Shown here piece by piece: positions 17,497 through 26,495 of a stretch of 32,198 bases of DNA. Each line of letters starts with the position of its first letter. Within the stretch, counting starts at the first letter, position 1. The stretch spans positions 1 to 32,198 of the forward strand of contig JAJXZD010000157.1 of the NCBI GenBank assembly GCA_021780215.1, given 5' to 3'. The notes beneath the pieces were generated by a model that did not search any database, was not told where the DNA came from, and saw only the letters and a list, made by a program, of their open reading frames with translations. The translations under genes and the position numbers were made by a program. The stretch comes from Acidobacteriota bacterium (GTDB taxonomy: Bacteria > Acidobacteriota > Terriglobia > Acidiferrales > UBA7541).

Positions 17497-18657
17497 ATGG
17501 GAGTGAGGACCGCAAGCAAGAAGGAGCATCGGAGGCGAGGGCGAAGTTTTTGGACTTTGGCCCGAGTGAGCATCGCCGGGCTGAGTCTCGGCGCCCTGCT
17601 ATGGAACATTCCGGCACAGGCGCAATCGCAGTCCCCTGCCGGCGCGCCCGAGCCTGTCCAGGGTGCGGCGAGCGCACCGGCCGCTAGCACTCCCGCCCAG
17701 CAGCAGGCCAATCCGCAGCCGGAGCAGCCTCTGGCAGGAGCCATCCAAGGAACTGTCCTGGACCAGAGCGGAGGCTCGGTTGTCGGTGCGAGCGTGGAAC
17801 TCACCGGCAAGGACGCATCGCAAAACCAGAAGGCGCAATCCGACGACACCGGGCAATTCAGTTTCAGCGGCGTTGCGCCCGGGGCTTTTCAGCTCACCGT
17901 TGCGGCGCCGGGCTTCGCCTCGCAGACCATTTCCGGGACCCTGGCTCCCGGGCAAGTGGAAATGCTCCCCCCGGTGACGCTGGCGGTGGCGGCCAACACC
18001 ACGCAGGTGCAGGTCGTCGTCACCCAGGAAGAGATTGCGGAGGATCAGCTCCAGCAGCAGGAAAAGCAGCGTGTGCTCGGGGTACTGCCCAATTTTTATG
18101 TCAGCTACATCCCCAATGCCGCCCCCCTCGACTCGAGGCAAAAATTCCAGCTCGCCTGGAAGACGCTTGTGGATCCGATCACGCTTGGCCTGACGGCCGG
18201 CGTCGCCGGCATGCAGCAGGAGGACGGACAATTCAGCGGTTTCGGGACGGGAGCGCAGGGCTACGGCAAGAGATTTGGAGCGGCCTACGCGGACCTGGTG
18301 AGCGGCACGGTCATCGGAAGCGCCATCCTGCCCTCGATTCTGAAGCAGGACCCGCGCTTCTTCTACCGCGGCAGCGGCACCAAGAAATCGCGATTCTTCT
18401 ATGCCCTCGCCAACGCCGTGATCTGCAAGGGCGACAACGGGCGCTGGCAGCCGAATTACTCGAGCATCCTCGGCAGCCTTGCGGCCGGTGGCATTTCCAA
18501 TCTCTACTACCCCACGCAGAATCGCAACGGAGTTGCGCTCACCTTTGAGAATACGCTGATCGGCATCGGGGCCAGCGCCGTGGGGAACGTGCTGGAAGAG
18601 TTTCTCGTCCCGAAGCTGACAAAGAATTTTCCCAAGGGCAATTCCTCCAAATCCTGA
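17497..18657 (+). CDS. Secreted protein with carboxypeptidase-regulatory-like domain
   Basis: The product has 386 residues. The N-terminus is basic (KKEHRRRGR), then hydrophobic ('VSIAGLSLGALLW'), and ends AQAQS: a signal peptide. A Pro/Ala/Gln-rich linker follows. A CnaB/carboxypeptidase-regulatory-like beta-sandwich lies at about residues 80-160, with 'GAIQGTVLDQSGGSVVGASV' as its typical opening. The C-terminal 190 residues ('RVLGVLPNFYVSYIPNA', 'ILPSILKQDPRFFYRGSG', 'LTFENTLIGIGASAVGNVL') form a separate domain that I recall from acidobacterial hypothetical proteins; no function is known. The ATG at 17497 has AAAGGA six bases upstream and gives the signal peptide. It converges on the TonB-dependent receptor gene. 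Confidence 0.75.
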   Translation: MGVRTASKKEHRRRGRSFWTLARVSIAGLSLGALLWNIPAQAQSQSPAGAPEPVQGAASAPAASTPAQQQANPQPEQPLAGAIQGTVLDQSGGSVVGASVELTGKDASQNQKAQSDDTGQFSFSGVAPGAFQLTVAAPGFASQTISGTLAPGQVEMLPPVTLAVAANTTQVQVVVTQEEIAEDQLQQQEKQRVLGVLPNFYVSYIPNAAPLDSRQKFQLAWKTLVDPITLGLTAGVAGMQQEDGQFSGFGTGAQGYGKRFGAAYADLVSGTVIGSAILPSILKQDPRFFYRGSGTKKSRFFYALANAVICKGDNGRWQPNYSSILGSLAAGGISNLYYPTQNRNGVALTFENTLIGIGASAVGNVLEEFLVPKLTKNFPKGNSSKS

Positions 18658-18779
18658 CGTCCATCGCGCGGGCCGGATGCGGGGCGGACACAAACGGCCA
18701 GCATAAGACGCTCGCTCCCCGGATAGACAGAGAAAGAAAAGGCGGGCGTGGCAGGACTTTGCGCCAGCCTTAAATTGGC

Positions 18780-18812
18780 GGGAGCGCGACCGGAGCCACG
18801 GCGCACGCTCCC
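18780..18812. terminator. Candidate terminator between convergent genes
   Basis: GGGAGCG (18780-18786) and CGCTCCC (18806-18812) form a perfect 7-base stem, followed on the plus strand by the T-rich CATTTTATTT. A smaller hairpin CGCCA ... TGGCG (18762-18780) precedes it. They lie in the gap between the plus-strand gene ending at 18657 and the minus-strand receptor ending at 18842, so they could serve either direction. The long loop lowers confidence. Confidence 0.4.
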
Positions 18813-18841
18813 ATCAGGCATTTTATTTGGCTTCCTCGCAC

Positions 18842-21800
18842 CTAGAACAGCAGCTTGAATCCGAGCTGAATCGCCCGCGCATCGCCCGACCCAATAATCG
18901 GATTTCCGGACGCAACGTCGGGCGTGGCGCACCCGCATCCGAACAGCCCCGGAGACATCGGGTTCCAGTAGCCGACTGTGCCGAAACCATTGGGTCCGCC
19001 GTAGGGGTTGGCAAACATTGGGTGATTCAACACGTTGAAGAACTCGGCCCGGAATTGCCCGGTCACACGCTCTCCAAAATGGAAATTCTTGAAGATGGAG
19101 AAATCCCAGTCCTGGAGGCCCGGCCCGGGGAAGAGATTTCGGCCCATCGCGCCAAAAGTCCCCAGGGCGGGTGGCACCATCACGGATCCGCCCTGATAGT
19201 AGCAGCCGAAGCTGTTCAGCGTGGAAATGGATGGGGCGTGCGCGGTGCATGCGGTGAAGGCGGCTTGCGTTTGCGCCTGGGTAAACGGGATGGGCGCTTT
19301 GCCGACGGCATTTTGGTAAGAAACGCATGAGATGTCTGTGGGGATGTCAAACGTCCCGTTGCAATAGGGGATCGCGTTGTAGGAAGCGGAGAAATTCGAC
19401 GGGTTCCCGTAGAAATTCCAGCGGTCCGTCAAAACTCCAGTCCCACTAATGTCGCCATTGGGAAGGCTGCTCACCGGGAGGCTGCTGTCCACGGTCCAAG
19501 GCTGGCCGCTCTGGATCGTCACGATGGAATTGATCTCCCAGCCTTCCAGCAACTGCAGCCGCGTTTTCTTTCCGGGAATTTCATAGGTGGTGGTCAGGGT
19601 GAAGTGGTGGCGGACGTCGAAATCGCTGTTCGCGTAATCCGCCGCGGGGTTCAGACTGTTCTGGGGCATCAGCGCGAAGGCATCGAGCGAGCTGAGGTCC
19701 AGAGCATGCGAGTAGGTATAGGAGGCGATGAACGACAGGCCGTGCGAGGAGTGCTGCGTCAGGGTCATCTGCAGGCCGTTGTAATTCGACCAGCCGATAT
19801 TCGACAGCATGTTGATGAAGCCCAGGTAGGGGAACTGCGCGGAATAAGGCCCCGATCCCGCGCTCGTCGATGGGGCCGGCTGGTTAACATTGGTGATCGT
19901 CTCCAGCCTCTCACCGTGGTTGCCGACGTATTCGACGTCCAGACCCAGCGTGCTGGTGAAACTATGTTCGATGCCGAAGTTCCAATTGGCAATGTAGGGA
20001 TTCTTGAAATTCGGCACCACGCCCAGAATGCCGCACCGGGCATAAAAAGCGCATGTTGGCGCGGTGGGCGGGAATACGACGCCGTTCCACTGAGACGGCC
20101 CGACGGCCGCAGCAACCACGCCGCTGTTGATCTTGCCGGTGCCCTGCGTGCTGCCGGAAGGCGTGACGAAAAGGAATCCCGTGGGGATCGTGCCGATGCC
20201 CGTCGCGGCTCCGTCTTGCGTGGCAAGCTGCCCAAAAAATTCACCCAGGAATGGGTGGTCGTACAGGATGCCGCCGCCGGCACGAATCGCTGTCGTTCCG
20301 TGGCCGGTCGGGTCCCAGGACATGCCCAGCCTGGGCGAGAAATTCTTTCGGTCGGGCTGAAAGATGGTGTTGATCTGCTGGCCGTATTGTTCGAGTCCGG
20401 CCGCCGGGCAGGAGGTGACGCCGACGTTGTTGGGAAGGTTGGGGCAGAAGTTGCCGAGCAAACCGTTGCGTTCGGTGGGAGGCGCGAAGTATTCGTAGCG
20501 CAGCCCCAGATTCAGGGTCAGGCGTGGATTCACGCGCCAGTCGTCCTGGAAAAATCCCGCTTCGGCCCACTGCACCAGATGCCGCGTGGGATTGCCCACC
20601 AACTGTAGCGCGGGAAAAGCGGCGTTGCCCGCCAGAAAATCCTCCAAGGCGCTCGAGCAACTGGTCGCCTGGTTGGGCGATGGACACATCAGGGAAGGTG
20701 CCACCGTGCCTCCTCCCGTAAAGCTGATCTGGCCTCGGCCAAAAGCATAACCGCCGGCGTCAGCCTCGATGCGCGACAGCTCAGCGCCGAACTTGAAGGT
20801 GTGGTTGCCGTGGATGTAGGTGACGTTGTCCAGCCAGTTATAGAGCGGCGATGGGCCATTGAAGTCCGGGCGCGTAAAGCTCGTGCCGAGCTCCGCGAAC
20901 GATCCGATGTTGATGGTCGGAAGCCCGCCCGGCGAGGTTATGCCGGTATTAATTCCGTAGGCCGTCGCCGGGACGCCGATATCAGCGTTCGAGATATTCT
21001 GGGTCATGCGGTTGAAGCCGAACCTGGCTTCGTTGACCCAGCGGGAGTTGGGAGTCCAGATCCAGCTGTAGTTGTTGGCCCAGTCCCGCATGGGAATGCT
21101 GGTCAGGAAAGCGGGATTTGCGTACGCGCGGTCTTCTCCAATGCCAAGGTAGTCGCTGACGAAGAGCATGCCACTGAGCGTGTTGTGATTGTTGATGTTG
21201 TAGTCAATCTTGGCAATGCCATTGTCGGTCCGGTCCGTGTTGGGAAACCCAAACGTCTCGGCCGGTGAGTTCGAAGCGTTCGCGGGATAGAGACCGAGGA
21301 GTTTTGTGCTGACCGCGCTGATCGGAATTCCCGCGGACGTGAGCGCCTTCTCCGCGTCGGGAATGCTATTCGCGCAATCACCACCGGTCGGGCATCCGGG
21401 AGAAGGAAGAGCCACCTGCGGGAGCGTCTCCGGCACAAACAGGCCGAAGGAGTTTCCAATCAGATCGCGGCGCCCTTCATAACCTATAAAGAAGAAGAGT
21501 TTGTTCTTGATGATCGGCCCGCCCACCGTGGCGCCGAAATTCTCCAGTTGAAGGGGCAATTGCGGCTGGCCAACGGGATTGAAGAAGTTGCGCGCGTCCC
21601 AGGAGCCGTCCCGCCCGAAGGCGTAGGCACTGCCATGCAGGCTGTTGGTGCCCGATTTGATCCCGACGTTGACTACTTCCCCCGCCTTCCAGCCGTATTC
21701 CGCCTTGGGGTTCTGTTCGAGATTGAACTCCTGGATGGCGTCTATCGGGAGGATGGAGCCTGCCTCGGTGATCGGAGTCGGCGCATTCACGACGGTCCAG

Positions 21801-22456
21801 CCGACGTTGTAATCGTTGTCCATCAAGCCGTCCACGTAATAGATCGTCGAACCGGCGCGAAGGCCATTGGTGCTCTGCGTCCACGCGCTGCCGCCCGGCT
21901 GGATGATCACGCCCGGACGGAGAGTAATCAGGTTCTGGAAGTTCCGGCCATTGAGAGGCAAATCGTTGATGGCCGTGTTGCTCAGCGTTCCGCCCAAGGT
22001 CGCGCTGGTCGTGTCCACCAGAGGAACCGCTTCGGAAACGGTGACCGTCTGTGTGGCCGCGCCGACCTCGAGGGTTACGTCCACGCGGGTGTCCGTGCCC
22101 ACCTGAACGACCACCCCTTGGTGCACGGCGGTCTTGAAGCCGGTGGCTTCGGCGCGCACGGTGTAGGTGCCGGGAATCAGAGCCGCGGCCACGTAGGCGC
22201 CGGCGCTGTCCGCAGTCAGCACGCGGGACACATTGGTATGATTGTTGGTTACCGTTACGCTCGCCCCCGAAATCACCGCGCCCGAAGGATCCGTCACTGT
22301 GCCTAGGATGCGCCCGAAATTGACCTGTGCGAATGCCGGAAGGCTCCCCAGCAAAATCACGCACACGCACAGCATCCCGGCTGCAATCCTGTTTTTCCGC
22401 CCAGCGAATCTCACCCCAACCCACCTCTGGCCGTAACCTGGATGTTCCGTGGACAT
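18842..22456 (-). CDS. Oar-like TonB-dependent outer-membrane receptor
   Basis: The product has 1204 residues. It has a signal peptide (about 22-43, ending AFAQ) and a carboxypeptidase-regulatory-like domain (about 48-130, 'GRILGTVTDPSGAVISGASV'). A TonB plug follows, with 'INDLPLNGRNFQNLITLRPG' and 'IYYVDGLMDN'. The remainder is a large beta-barrel of repeated aromatic strands ('NPRLTLNLGLRYEYFAPP', 'FSPRLGMSWDPTGHGTTAIR') and ends in '...LGFKLLF', a terminal Phe as used for outer-membrane insertion. This is the Oar/CarA-like class that is massively expanded in Acidobacteriota and imports complex ligands, mostly sugars or peptides, using TonB energy. ATG at 22456 follows AAGGGGGGACA; an in-frame TTG six codons earlier is less likely. 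It lies downstream of a two-component pair on the same strand, so control by that pair is plausible. The ligand is unknown. Confidence 0.92.
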   Translation of the reverse strand: MSTEHPGYGQRWVGVRFAGRKNRIAAGMLCVCVILLGSLPAFAQVNFGRILGTVTDPSGAVISGASVTVTNNHTNVSRVLTADSAGAYVAAALIPGTYTVRAEATGFKTAVHQGVVVQVGTDTRVDVTLEVGAATQTVTVSEAVPLVDTTSATLGGTLSNTAINDLPLNGRNFQNLITLRPGVIIQPGGSAWTQSTNGLRAGSTIYYVDGLMDNDYNVGWTVVNAPTPITEAGSILPIDAIQEFNLEQNPKAEYGWKAGEVVNVGIKSGTNSLHGSAYAFGRDGSWDARNFFNPVGQPQLPLQLENFGATVGGPIIKNKLFFFIGYEGRRDLIGNSFGLFVPETLPQVALPSPGCPTGGDCANSIPDAEKALTSAGIPISAVSTKLLGLYPANASNSPAETFGFPNTDRTDNGIAKIDYNINNHNTLSGMLFVSDYLGIGEDRAYANPAFLTSIPMRDWANNYSWIWTPNSRWVNEARFGFNRMTQNISNADIGVPATAYGINTGITSPGGLPTINIGSFAELGTSFTRPDFNGPSPLYNWLDNVTYIHGNHTFKFGAELSRIEADAGGYAFGRGQISFTGGGTVAPSLMCPSPNQATSCSSALEDFLAGNAAFPALQLVGNPTRHLVQWAEAGFFQDDWRVNPRLTLNLGLRYEYFAPPTERNGLLGNFCPNLPNNVGVTSCPAAGLEQYGQQINTIFQPDRKNFSPRLGMSWDPTGHGTTAIRAGGGILYDHPFLGEFFGQLATQDGAATGIGTIPTGFLFVTPSGSTQGTGKINSGVVAAAVGPSQWNGVVFPPTAPTCAFYARCGILGVVPNFKNPYIANWNFGIEHSFTSTLGLDVEYVGNHGERLETITNVNQPAPSTSAGSGPYSAQFPYLGFINMLSNIGWSNYNGLQMTLTQHSSHGLSFIASYTYSHALDLSSLDAFALMPQNSLNPAADYANSDFDVRHHFTLTTTYEIPGKKTRLQLLEGWEINSIVTIQSGQPWTVDSSLPVSSLPNGDISGTGVLTDRWNFYGNPSNFSASYNAIPYCNGTFDIPTDISCVSYQNAVGKAPIPFTQAQTQAAFTACTAHAPSISTLNSFGCYYQGGSVMVPPALGTFGAMGRNLFPGPGLQDWDFSIFKNFHFGERVTGQFRAEFFNVLNHPMFANPYGGPNGFGTVGYWNPMSPGLFGCGCATPDVASGNPIIGSGDARAIQLGFKLLF

Positions 22457-22676
22457 TGTCCCCCCTTGAAGCAATCCCGACCCTGGGCGCTCGCCTTGGA
22501 CTTACTGGCAAGTTCCGTCCAAACGCTGCTACCCTTGATTGCATCTCTGACAAGAGCGGAATAGGAGCATGGGCCAACTGGCAATGCAAATAGCCCCCGG
22601 CGCACGCGGCACCCTATCCTTACCGCCCTAATGGCGCCAAGCATACTCAAAATGGCCGTAGGAAAGCTGAATTCAA

Positions 22677-22694
22677 GATTAATTTTCGTTAATC
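22677..22694. promoter_or_regulatory. AT-rich inverted and direct repeat upstream of the receptor gene
   Basis: GATTAA-TTTTCG-TTAATC is a perfect inverted repeat. The same bases hold TTAAT twice exactly 10 bases apart (22679 and 22689), the spacing used by OmpR/PhoB-type response regulators. It overlaps the stop of the histidine-kinase gene and lies about 220 bases before the receptor start, in an AT-rich patch. It is a candidate binding site for the adjacent response regulator, or a weak terminator. Confidence 0.35.
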
Positions 22695-24197
22695 CAGGCA
22701 GGACCCCGCCGACGTCCCTAGATGAAATCCTCCTCTCTGGCGAACTCGAGGCGTGATTTTTCCGCTCTCCAATCGGCTTGTCGCATGGCTTGGCGGCACC
22801 GCAGGCAGGACCTGCTCCAGCGGTAGAGGCAAAATCACGGTAAACACAGAACCGCGACCCGGAGCCGTCTGGCATTCGATCGTTCCGCCGTGCGCGTGGA
22901 CAATCGCCTGTGCAATGGCCAGGCCCAGGCCGCCGCTCCGGGTTTCCACGCCGCTCGAACCTTGTGCCCGGTAGAAACGCTCGAAAATATGCGGCAGATG
23001 CTCCGGAGAGATTCCCGCTCCCTGATCCTCGAAACGCACCCGCACCGATCCATTGAGCCGGCCTAGTCCGACCTTGATCCTTGTGTCCGGAGGCGAATAT
23101 TTCACCGCGTTCTCGAGAAAGATAAGAAACAGCTCTCGCAGGAACGATTCATCGCCGCGCGAAACGACCTCCTGCTCCAAGTCCTGCTCGATGCAAATCC
23201 TCTTGGCCCGGCCGAGCGGAACAGCGATCTCGCAGGCCTCCTCGAGAACCTCGTTCAGATACACGGGGGCGCTGGCGATCTGGAGCTGGCCGGCGTCGGC
23301 CATGGAGAGAGTGAATAACGCCTCGACGATGTGGCTCAAATGGCGGAGCTCGCCATGGAGAATCTCGACCGTCCGGCGGCATTCCTCTGGATCCCGGTGC
23401 TCGGAGAGCAGCAGCTCGGTCTCCCCTCGGAGCACGGCCAGAGGCGTGCGCAGTTCGTGTGATGCATCCGACACGAACTGGCGCAACTGCTGCACCACGG
23501 CGATCACGCGGGCAAAAAGCTCATTGAAGGTGGTGGCCAACCGCCCCAGTTCGTCCTCGGAGGACGTGGCGAGACGCGGCGCCTGCATATCGGGGTGATG
23601 CGGGTCGGAAACCATCTGGGCCAGCCGGGCCGCATGCTGCGTCAAATCGGTGATGGGCGAAAGGCTGCGGCCCACGTACCACGCCGAAATCCCACCCATC
23701 AGCAACAGGCTGACCGGCAAAAGAATAAACAACATGCGGCGAAAGTTGCTCAGAACGGCTTCCACATCCCCAGTCGGCCCGGCGACGGCCAAGACCACAT
23801 GCCGATGCACCAGCACAAAGGGAATCAACTCCATCCGCAGCGGCCTGTGCGCTCCCCGCACCGTGCGGAAGACCGGCTTGCCGTCAACGAAATTCAGCGG
23901 CCCTACGTCAATCGGATGCTCTCTCCAGTTCCGCGACATGTTCAGGGGGGCGCCCGAGGCATCCATCAATTCCAGATACTCGTCCGGCAACTGCAGCGCG
24001 AAGAAGTCCTCATCCGGCGGATTCGTGGCGAGATCTTCCATCATGGGCACAGCCACTTCGTTGAGGCGGCGGTCGAGCTGCAATCGCAGCTCTCGGGAAA
24101 AAATCGAATAGACGATGGCGTAGGTGCAGACCAAGAACGCACCCACCACGAGGCAAAAAAGCAGCATCATGCGGAATCGCAGCGACCGCCGATTCAT
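22689..24197 (-). CDS. Sensor histidine kinase (CusS/heavy-metal-sensor-like)
   Basis: The product has 502 residues. TM1 (about 11-33) and TM2 (about 153-175) flank a periplasmic sensor domain of about 120 residues, followed by HAMP (about 176-230). The dimerisation domain has 'FVSDASHELRTPLAVLRGE' with phospho-acceptor His247, and the ATPase domain has the N box 'FLENAVKYSPPDT' (Asn363), G1 'EDQGAGIS' and G2 'SGGLGLAIAQ'. The C-terminal 30 residues are basic and unusual. It is an EnvZ-class membrane kinase. The ATG lies in the stop codon of the response regulator (ATGA), so the two are co-translated. Its sensor signal is not evident; the domain lacks the metal-binding residue clusters one would expect in CusS, so the metal label is only by similarity of architecture. 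Confidence 0.93.
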   Translation of the reverse strand: MNRRSLRFRMMLLFCLVVGAFLVCTYAIVYSIFSRELRLQLDRRLNEVAVPMMEDLATNPPDEDFFALQLPDEYLELMDASGAPLNMSRNWREHPIDVGPLNFVDGKPVFRTVRGAHRPLRMELIPFVLVHRHVVLAVAGPTGDVEAVLSNFRRMLFILLPVSLLLMGGISAWYVGRSLSPITDLTQHAARLAQMVSDPHHPDMQAPRLATSSEDELGRLATTFNELFARVIAVVQQLRQFVSDASHELRTPLAVLRGETELLLSEHRDPEECRRTVEILHGELRHLSHIVEALFTLSMADAGQLQIASAPVYLNEVLEEACEIAVPLGRAKRICIEQDLEQEVVSRGDESFLRELFLIFLENAVKYSPPDTRIKVGLGRLNGSVRVRFEDQGAGISPEHLPHIFERFYRAQGSSGVETRSGGLGLAIAQAIVHAHGGTIECQTAPGRGSVFTVILPLPLEQVLPAVPPSHATSRLESGKITPRVRQRGGFHLGTSAGSCLD

Positions 24198-24877
24198 CGC
24201 TCTCCACCCGGCAAGCCCAGGCGGTATCCGGTTCCGCGGACGGTGTGGATCAACTTGACCTGCTGTTCCTGATCAATTTTCTGCCGCAGCCGGTTGATGT
24301 AGACCTCGACGATGTTTGTATCGGTGTCGAAGCTGTGGGACCACACGTGCTCGATGATCTCCGAACGCTGCACCGCGTCCGGCGAGCGCACCATGAGGAG
24401 CTCAAGCAAGGCGAATTCCTTAAAGGTGAGCTGGATTGGGTCCGCCCCTCTCTTGACTGTCCGCCGCGGCCGGTCGAGCTCGAGGTCGGCGGCGCGGAGC
24501 TTGGGTCCGCCCCGATGAAATCCGCGGCGTATAAGTGCGCGGATGCGCGCATGCAGTTCGGCCAGCGCGAATGGCTTGGTCAGATAGTCGTCGGCCCCGG
24601 CGTCCAGCCCCTCGACACGCTGCTCGACCAAGCTTCGGGCCGTCAGCATCAGCACCGGCGTTTCGATGTCCGCGTCGCGGATTTCCCGGCACACCTCGAC
24701 CCCACTCAAGTTGGGCAGGCGAATATCGAGAAGGATTAGGTCGTAAACAGCACGGCCCACCAGATCCAGGGCCTTCTCGCCGCTTTCCGCCACGTCCACG
24801 GTGTAAAGATTCTCGCGCAGCGAGCGGGCGATGAAGCTGGCTACTTTTCTCTCGTCCTCAACCAGAAGGAGATGCAT
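24194..24877 (-). CDS. OmpR-family response regulator
   Basis: The product has 227 residues. The receiver domain has the acidic pair Glu7-Asp8, phospho-acceptor Asp51 ('LILLDIRLPNLSGVE'), Thr79 and Lys101 ('DDYLTKPF'). The C-terminal winged helix (about 128-223) shows 'LTFKEFALLELLMVRSPDAV', 'IIEHVWSHSFDTDTNIVEVY' and 'INRLRQKID ... VRGTGYRLG', the OmpR/PhoB DNA-binding pattern. It pairs with the downstream kinase via an ATGA overlap. The two form a two-component system that probably controls the adjacent receptor gene and perhaps others. The start ATG at 24877 begins directly with the conserved 'HLLLVEDER' of the receiver fold. Confidence 0.95.
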   Translation of the reverse strand: MHLLLVEDERKVASFIARSLRENLYTVDVAESGEKALDLVGRAVYDLILLDIRLPNLSGVEVCREIRDADIETPVLMLTARSLVEQRVEGLDAGADDYLTKPFALAELHARIRALIRRGFHRGGPKLRAADLELDRPRRTVKRGADPIQLTFKEFALLELLMVRSPDAVQRSEIIEHVWSHSFDTDTNIVEVYINRLRQKIDQEQQVKLIHTVRGTGYRLGLPGGER

Positions 24878-25021
24878 CGAGCACCCCGCGAGCTCTCCCG
24901 ATGCATCTAGCTACTACCCCAAAAGAGGCTGCGGAGTCAAATCTGAACGCGATATGGGAACACGCCCGCGGGAGGCCGCATGCGGGGTGTTGCGGTGCGT
25001 TGAACCGCGCGTTCGGAGTGG

Positions 25022-26380
25022 CTAGGGATGACCCGCCCCGGCTTCGCGGCTGTATGCCGTCGCATTTCGTTGGACGAGTTTGCTCATGCGAATCGCCAGC
25101 CAGCCGAAAATGCCGCACACGGAGCCTGAAATAATGATTTGCCGCGGCGCCCATCCGTGCGCCAGCAGCTTCCCTCCCAGCAGCGGCCCAACAATCGAGC
25201 CCAGCCGTCCCACTCCCAACGCCCAGCCGACTCCGGTCGAGCGAATGGCGGTGGGATAGAAGTTCGCCGACATCGCATTGAGCGCTGCCTGCCCTCCAAT
25301 CACCAGAAACCCCAGAAAAAAGGTCACCGTGAGGGCCAGGCCAAAGGGGTGCGTGAACAGGGCCACGGCCACCACAAACACCGCGGAAAGCAGAAAATCC
25401 GCCAGCAGGACAAAATAGGCGCCCAGTGCATTGATCAGCGAACCCTCCACAACACACGCCACCATTCCCCCAAAGCTCACAAACGCCGTCGCCAGCACCC
25501 CGTCGGAAACGGACATGCCCGATACCTTCAGAAGCGAAGGGAGCCAGCTATTGATGAAATAGAGCAATAGCAGATTCATGAAATTCGGAATCCACAGCAA
25601 AATTGTTCCCCAGGCGCGCCCCTCCGTGAACAAATGCTTCACCGGCGCACCCGCGCCACGCGGCGCGGAGCCCCCCTCCGCGAGGGCAATCTGCCCCGCG
25701 GCGAATGCCGGCGAAATTTTTGCCAGAATTTTCTCCGCTCGCTTTCTGTCCCCCGCGCGCTCAACCAGGAATTGAGCCGACTCGGGAAGCGCCCAAATCA
25801 AGACCACGGCAAGCGCCATCGGCACAATTCCGCCGACATAAAACACCCAAGGCCAGCCCGGCCCTGTAATCACCGCCGAACTGACCAGGCCGCAAATCAG
25901 TCCGCCAAGCGGCATCCCGATGAAAAGCAACACTACGATAATCGCCAGCAGGCGCTTGGGCGCGTATTCGGAGGCAAGGGCCACTGCGTTGGGCATTGCG
26001 CCGCCCAGTCCCAGCCCCGTGAGAAACCGAAAGACAAAAAATTCGTCGTAGGTCGTCGCGCGCCCATTCAGGATGGAAAACAAGGCAAAGGTCAGGGCCG
26101 AAAGGATGACCGGCCATTTCCGGCCCCAACGGTCCGCTATGGGCCCTGTGCCCATAGCGGCAACCATCAATCCAATCAGGCTCGCCGAAAGGATGAGGCC
26201 AAAGGAATGGACGGGGATGTGGGTGCTCTCGGCCACGGGTGTCGTCACGTAACCCATGGAAAGAGAGCCATAGCCATCCAGCACCAGCACGAAACCACAG
26301 AGCACAATCGTCGTGACCTGGTAACGGCTGAGCGGTTCGCGGTTAATGATCTCGCCTGCGGTCAGCGCTGGCGGCCCCAT
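25022..26380 (-). CDS. MFS transporter, aromatic acid:H+ symporter (AAHS)-like
   Basis: The product has 452 residues with 12 predicted membrane helices. The TM1 motif 'VLDGYGSLSMGYVTTPV' (Asp35) resembles the 'DGFD...IG' motif of PcaK/VanK-type aromatic acid carriers. The loop after TM2 has the MFS signature 'GPIADRWGRKWP', and TM4-5 carry 'RFLTGLGLGGAMPNAVALAS'. These indicate uptake of an organic acid with protons across the inner membrane, with aromatic acids such as vanillate, protocatechuate or benzoate as candidates. Other sugar/metabolite MFS groups with similar motifs cannot be excluded. The gene follows the LigW-like decarboxylase on the same strand (115-base gap), which supports a shared aromatic substrate. 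The start at 26380 has only a weak GAG upstream. Confidence 0.85.
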   Translation of the reverse strand: MGPPALTAGEIINREPLSRYQVTTIVLCGFVLVLDGYGSLSMGYVTTPVAESTHIPVHSFGLILSASLIGLMVAAMGTGPIADRWGRKWPVILSALTFALFSILNGRATTYDEFFVFRFLTGLGLGGAMPNAVALASEYAPKRLLAIIVVLLFIGMPLGGLICGLVSSAVITGPGWPWVFYVGGIVPMALAVVLIWALPESAQFLVERAGDRKRAEKILAKISPAFAAGQIALAEGGSAPRGAGAPVKHLFTEGRAWGTILLWIPNFMNLLLLYFINSWLPSLLKVSGMSVSDGVLATAFVSFGGMVACVVEGSLINALGAYFVLLADFLLSAVFVVAVALFTHPFGLALTVTFFLGFLVIGGQAALNAMSANFYPTAIRSTGVGWALGVGRLGSIVGPLLGGKLLAHGWAPRQIIISGSVCGIFGWLAIRMSKLVQRNATAYSREAGAGHP

Positions 26381-26495
26381 TTTCTCGTCACCCCTGGCAT
26401 GCCCGCATGGATTCCCTCATTCCGCGCACCTCTTCCCATTTTCGCTACAGGACTTGGCGCGCCGCAGCTACGGATCCGATACGCTTCCCTGCTCT

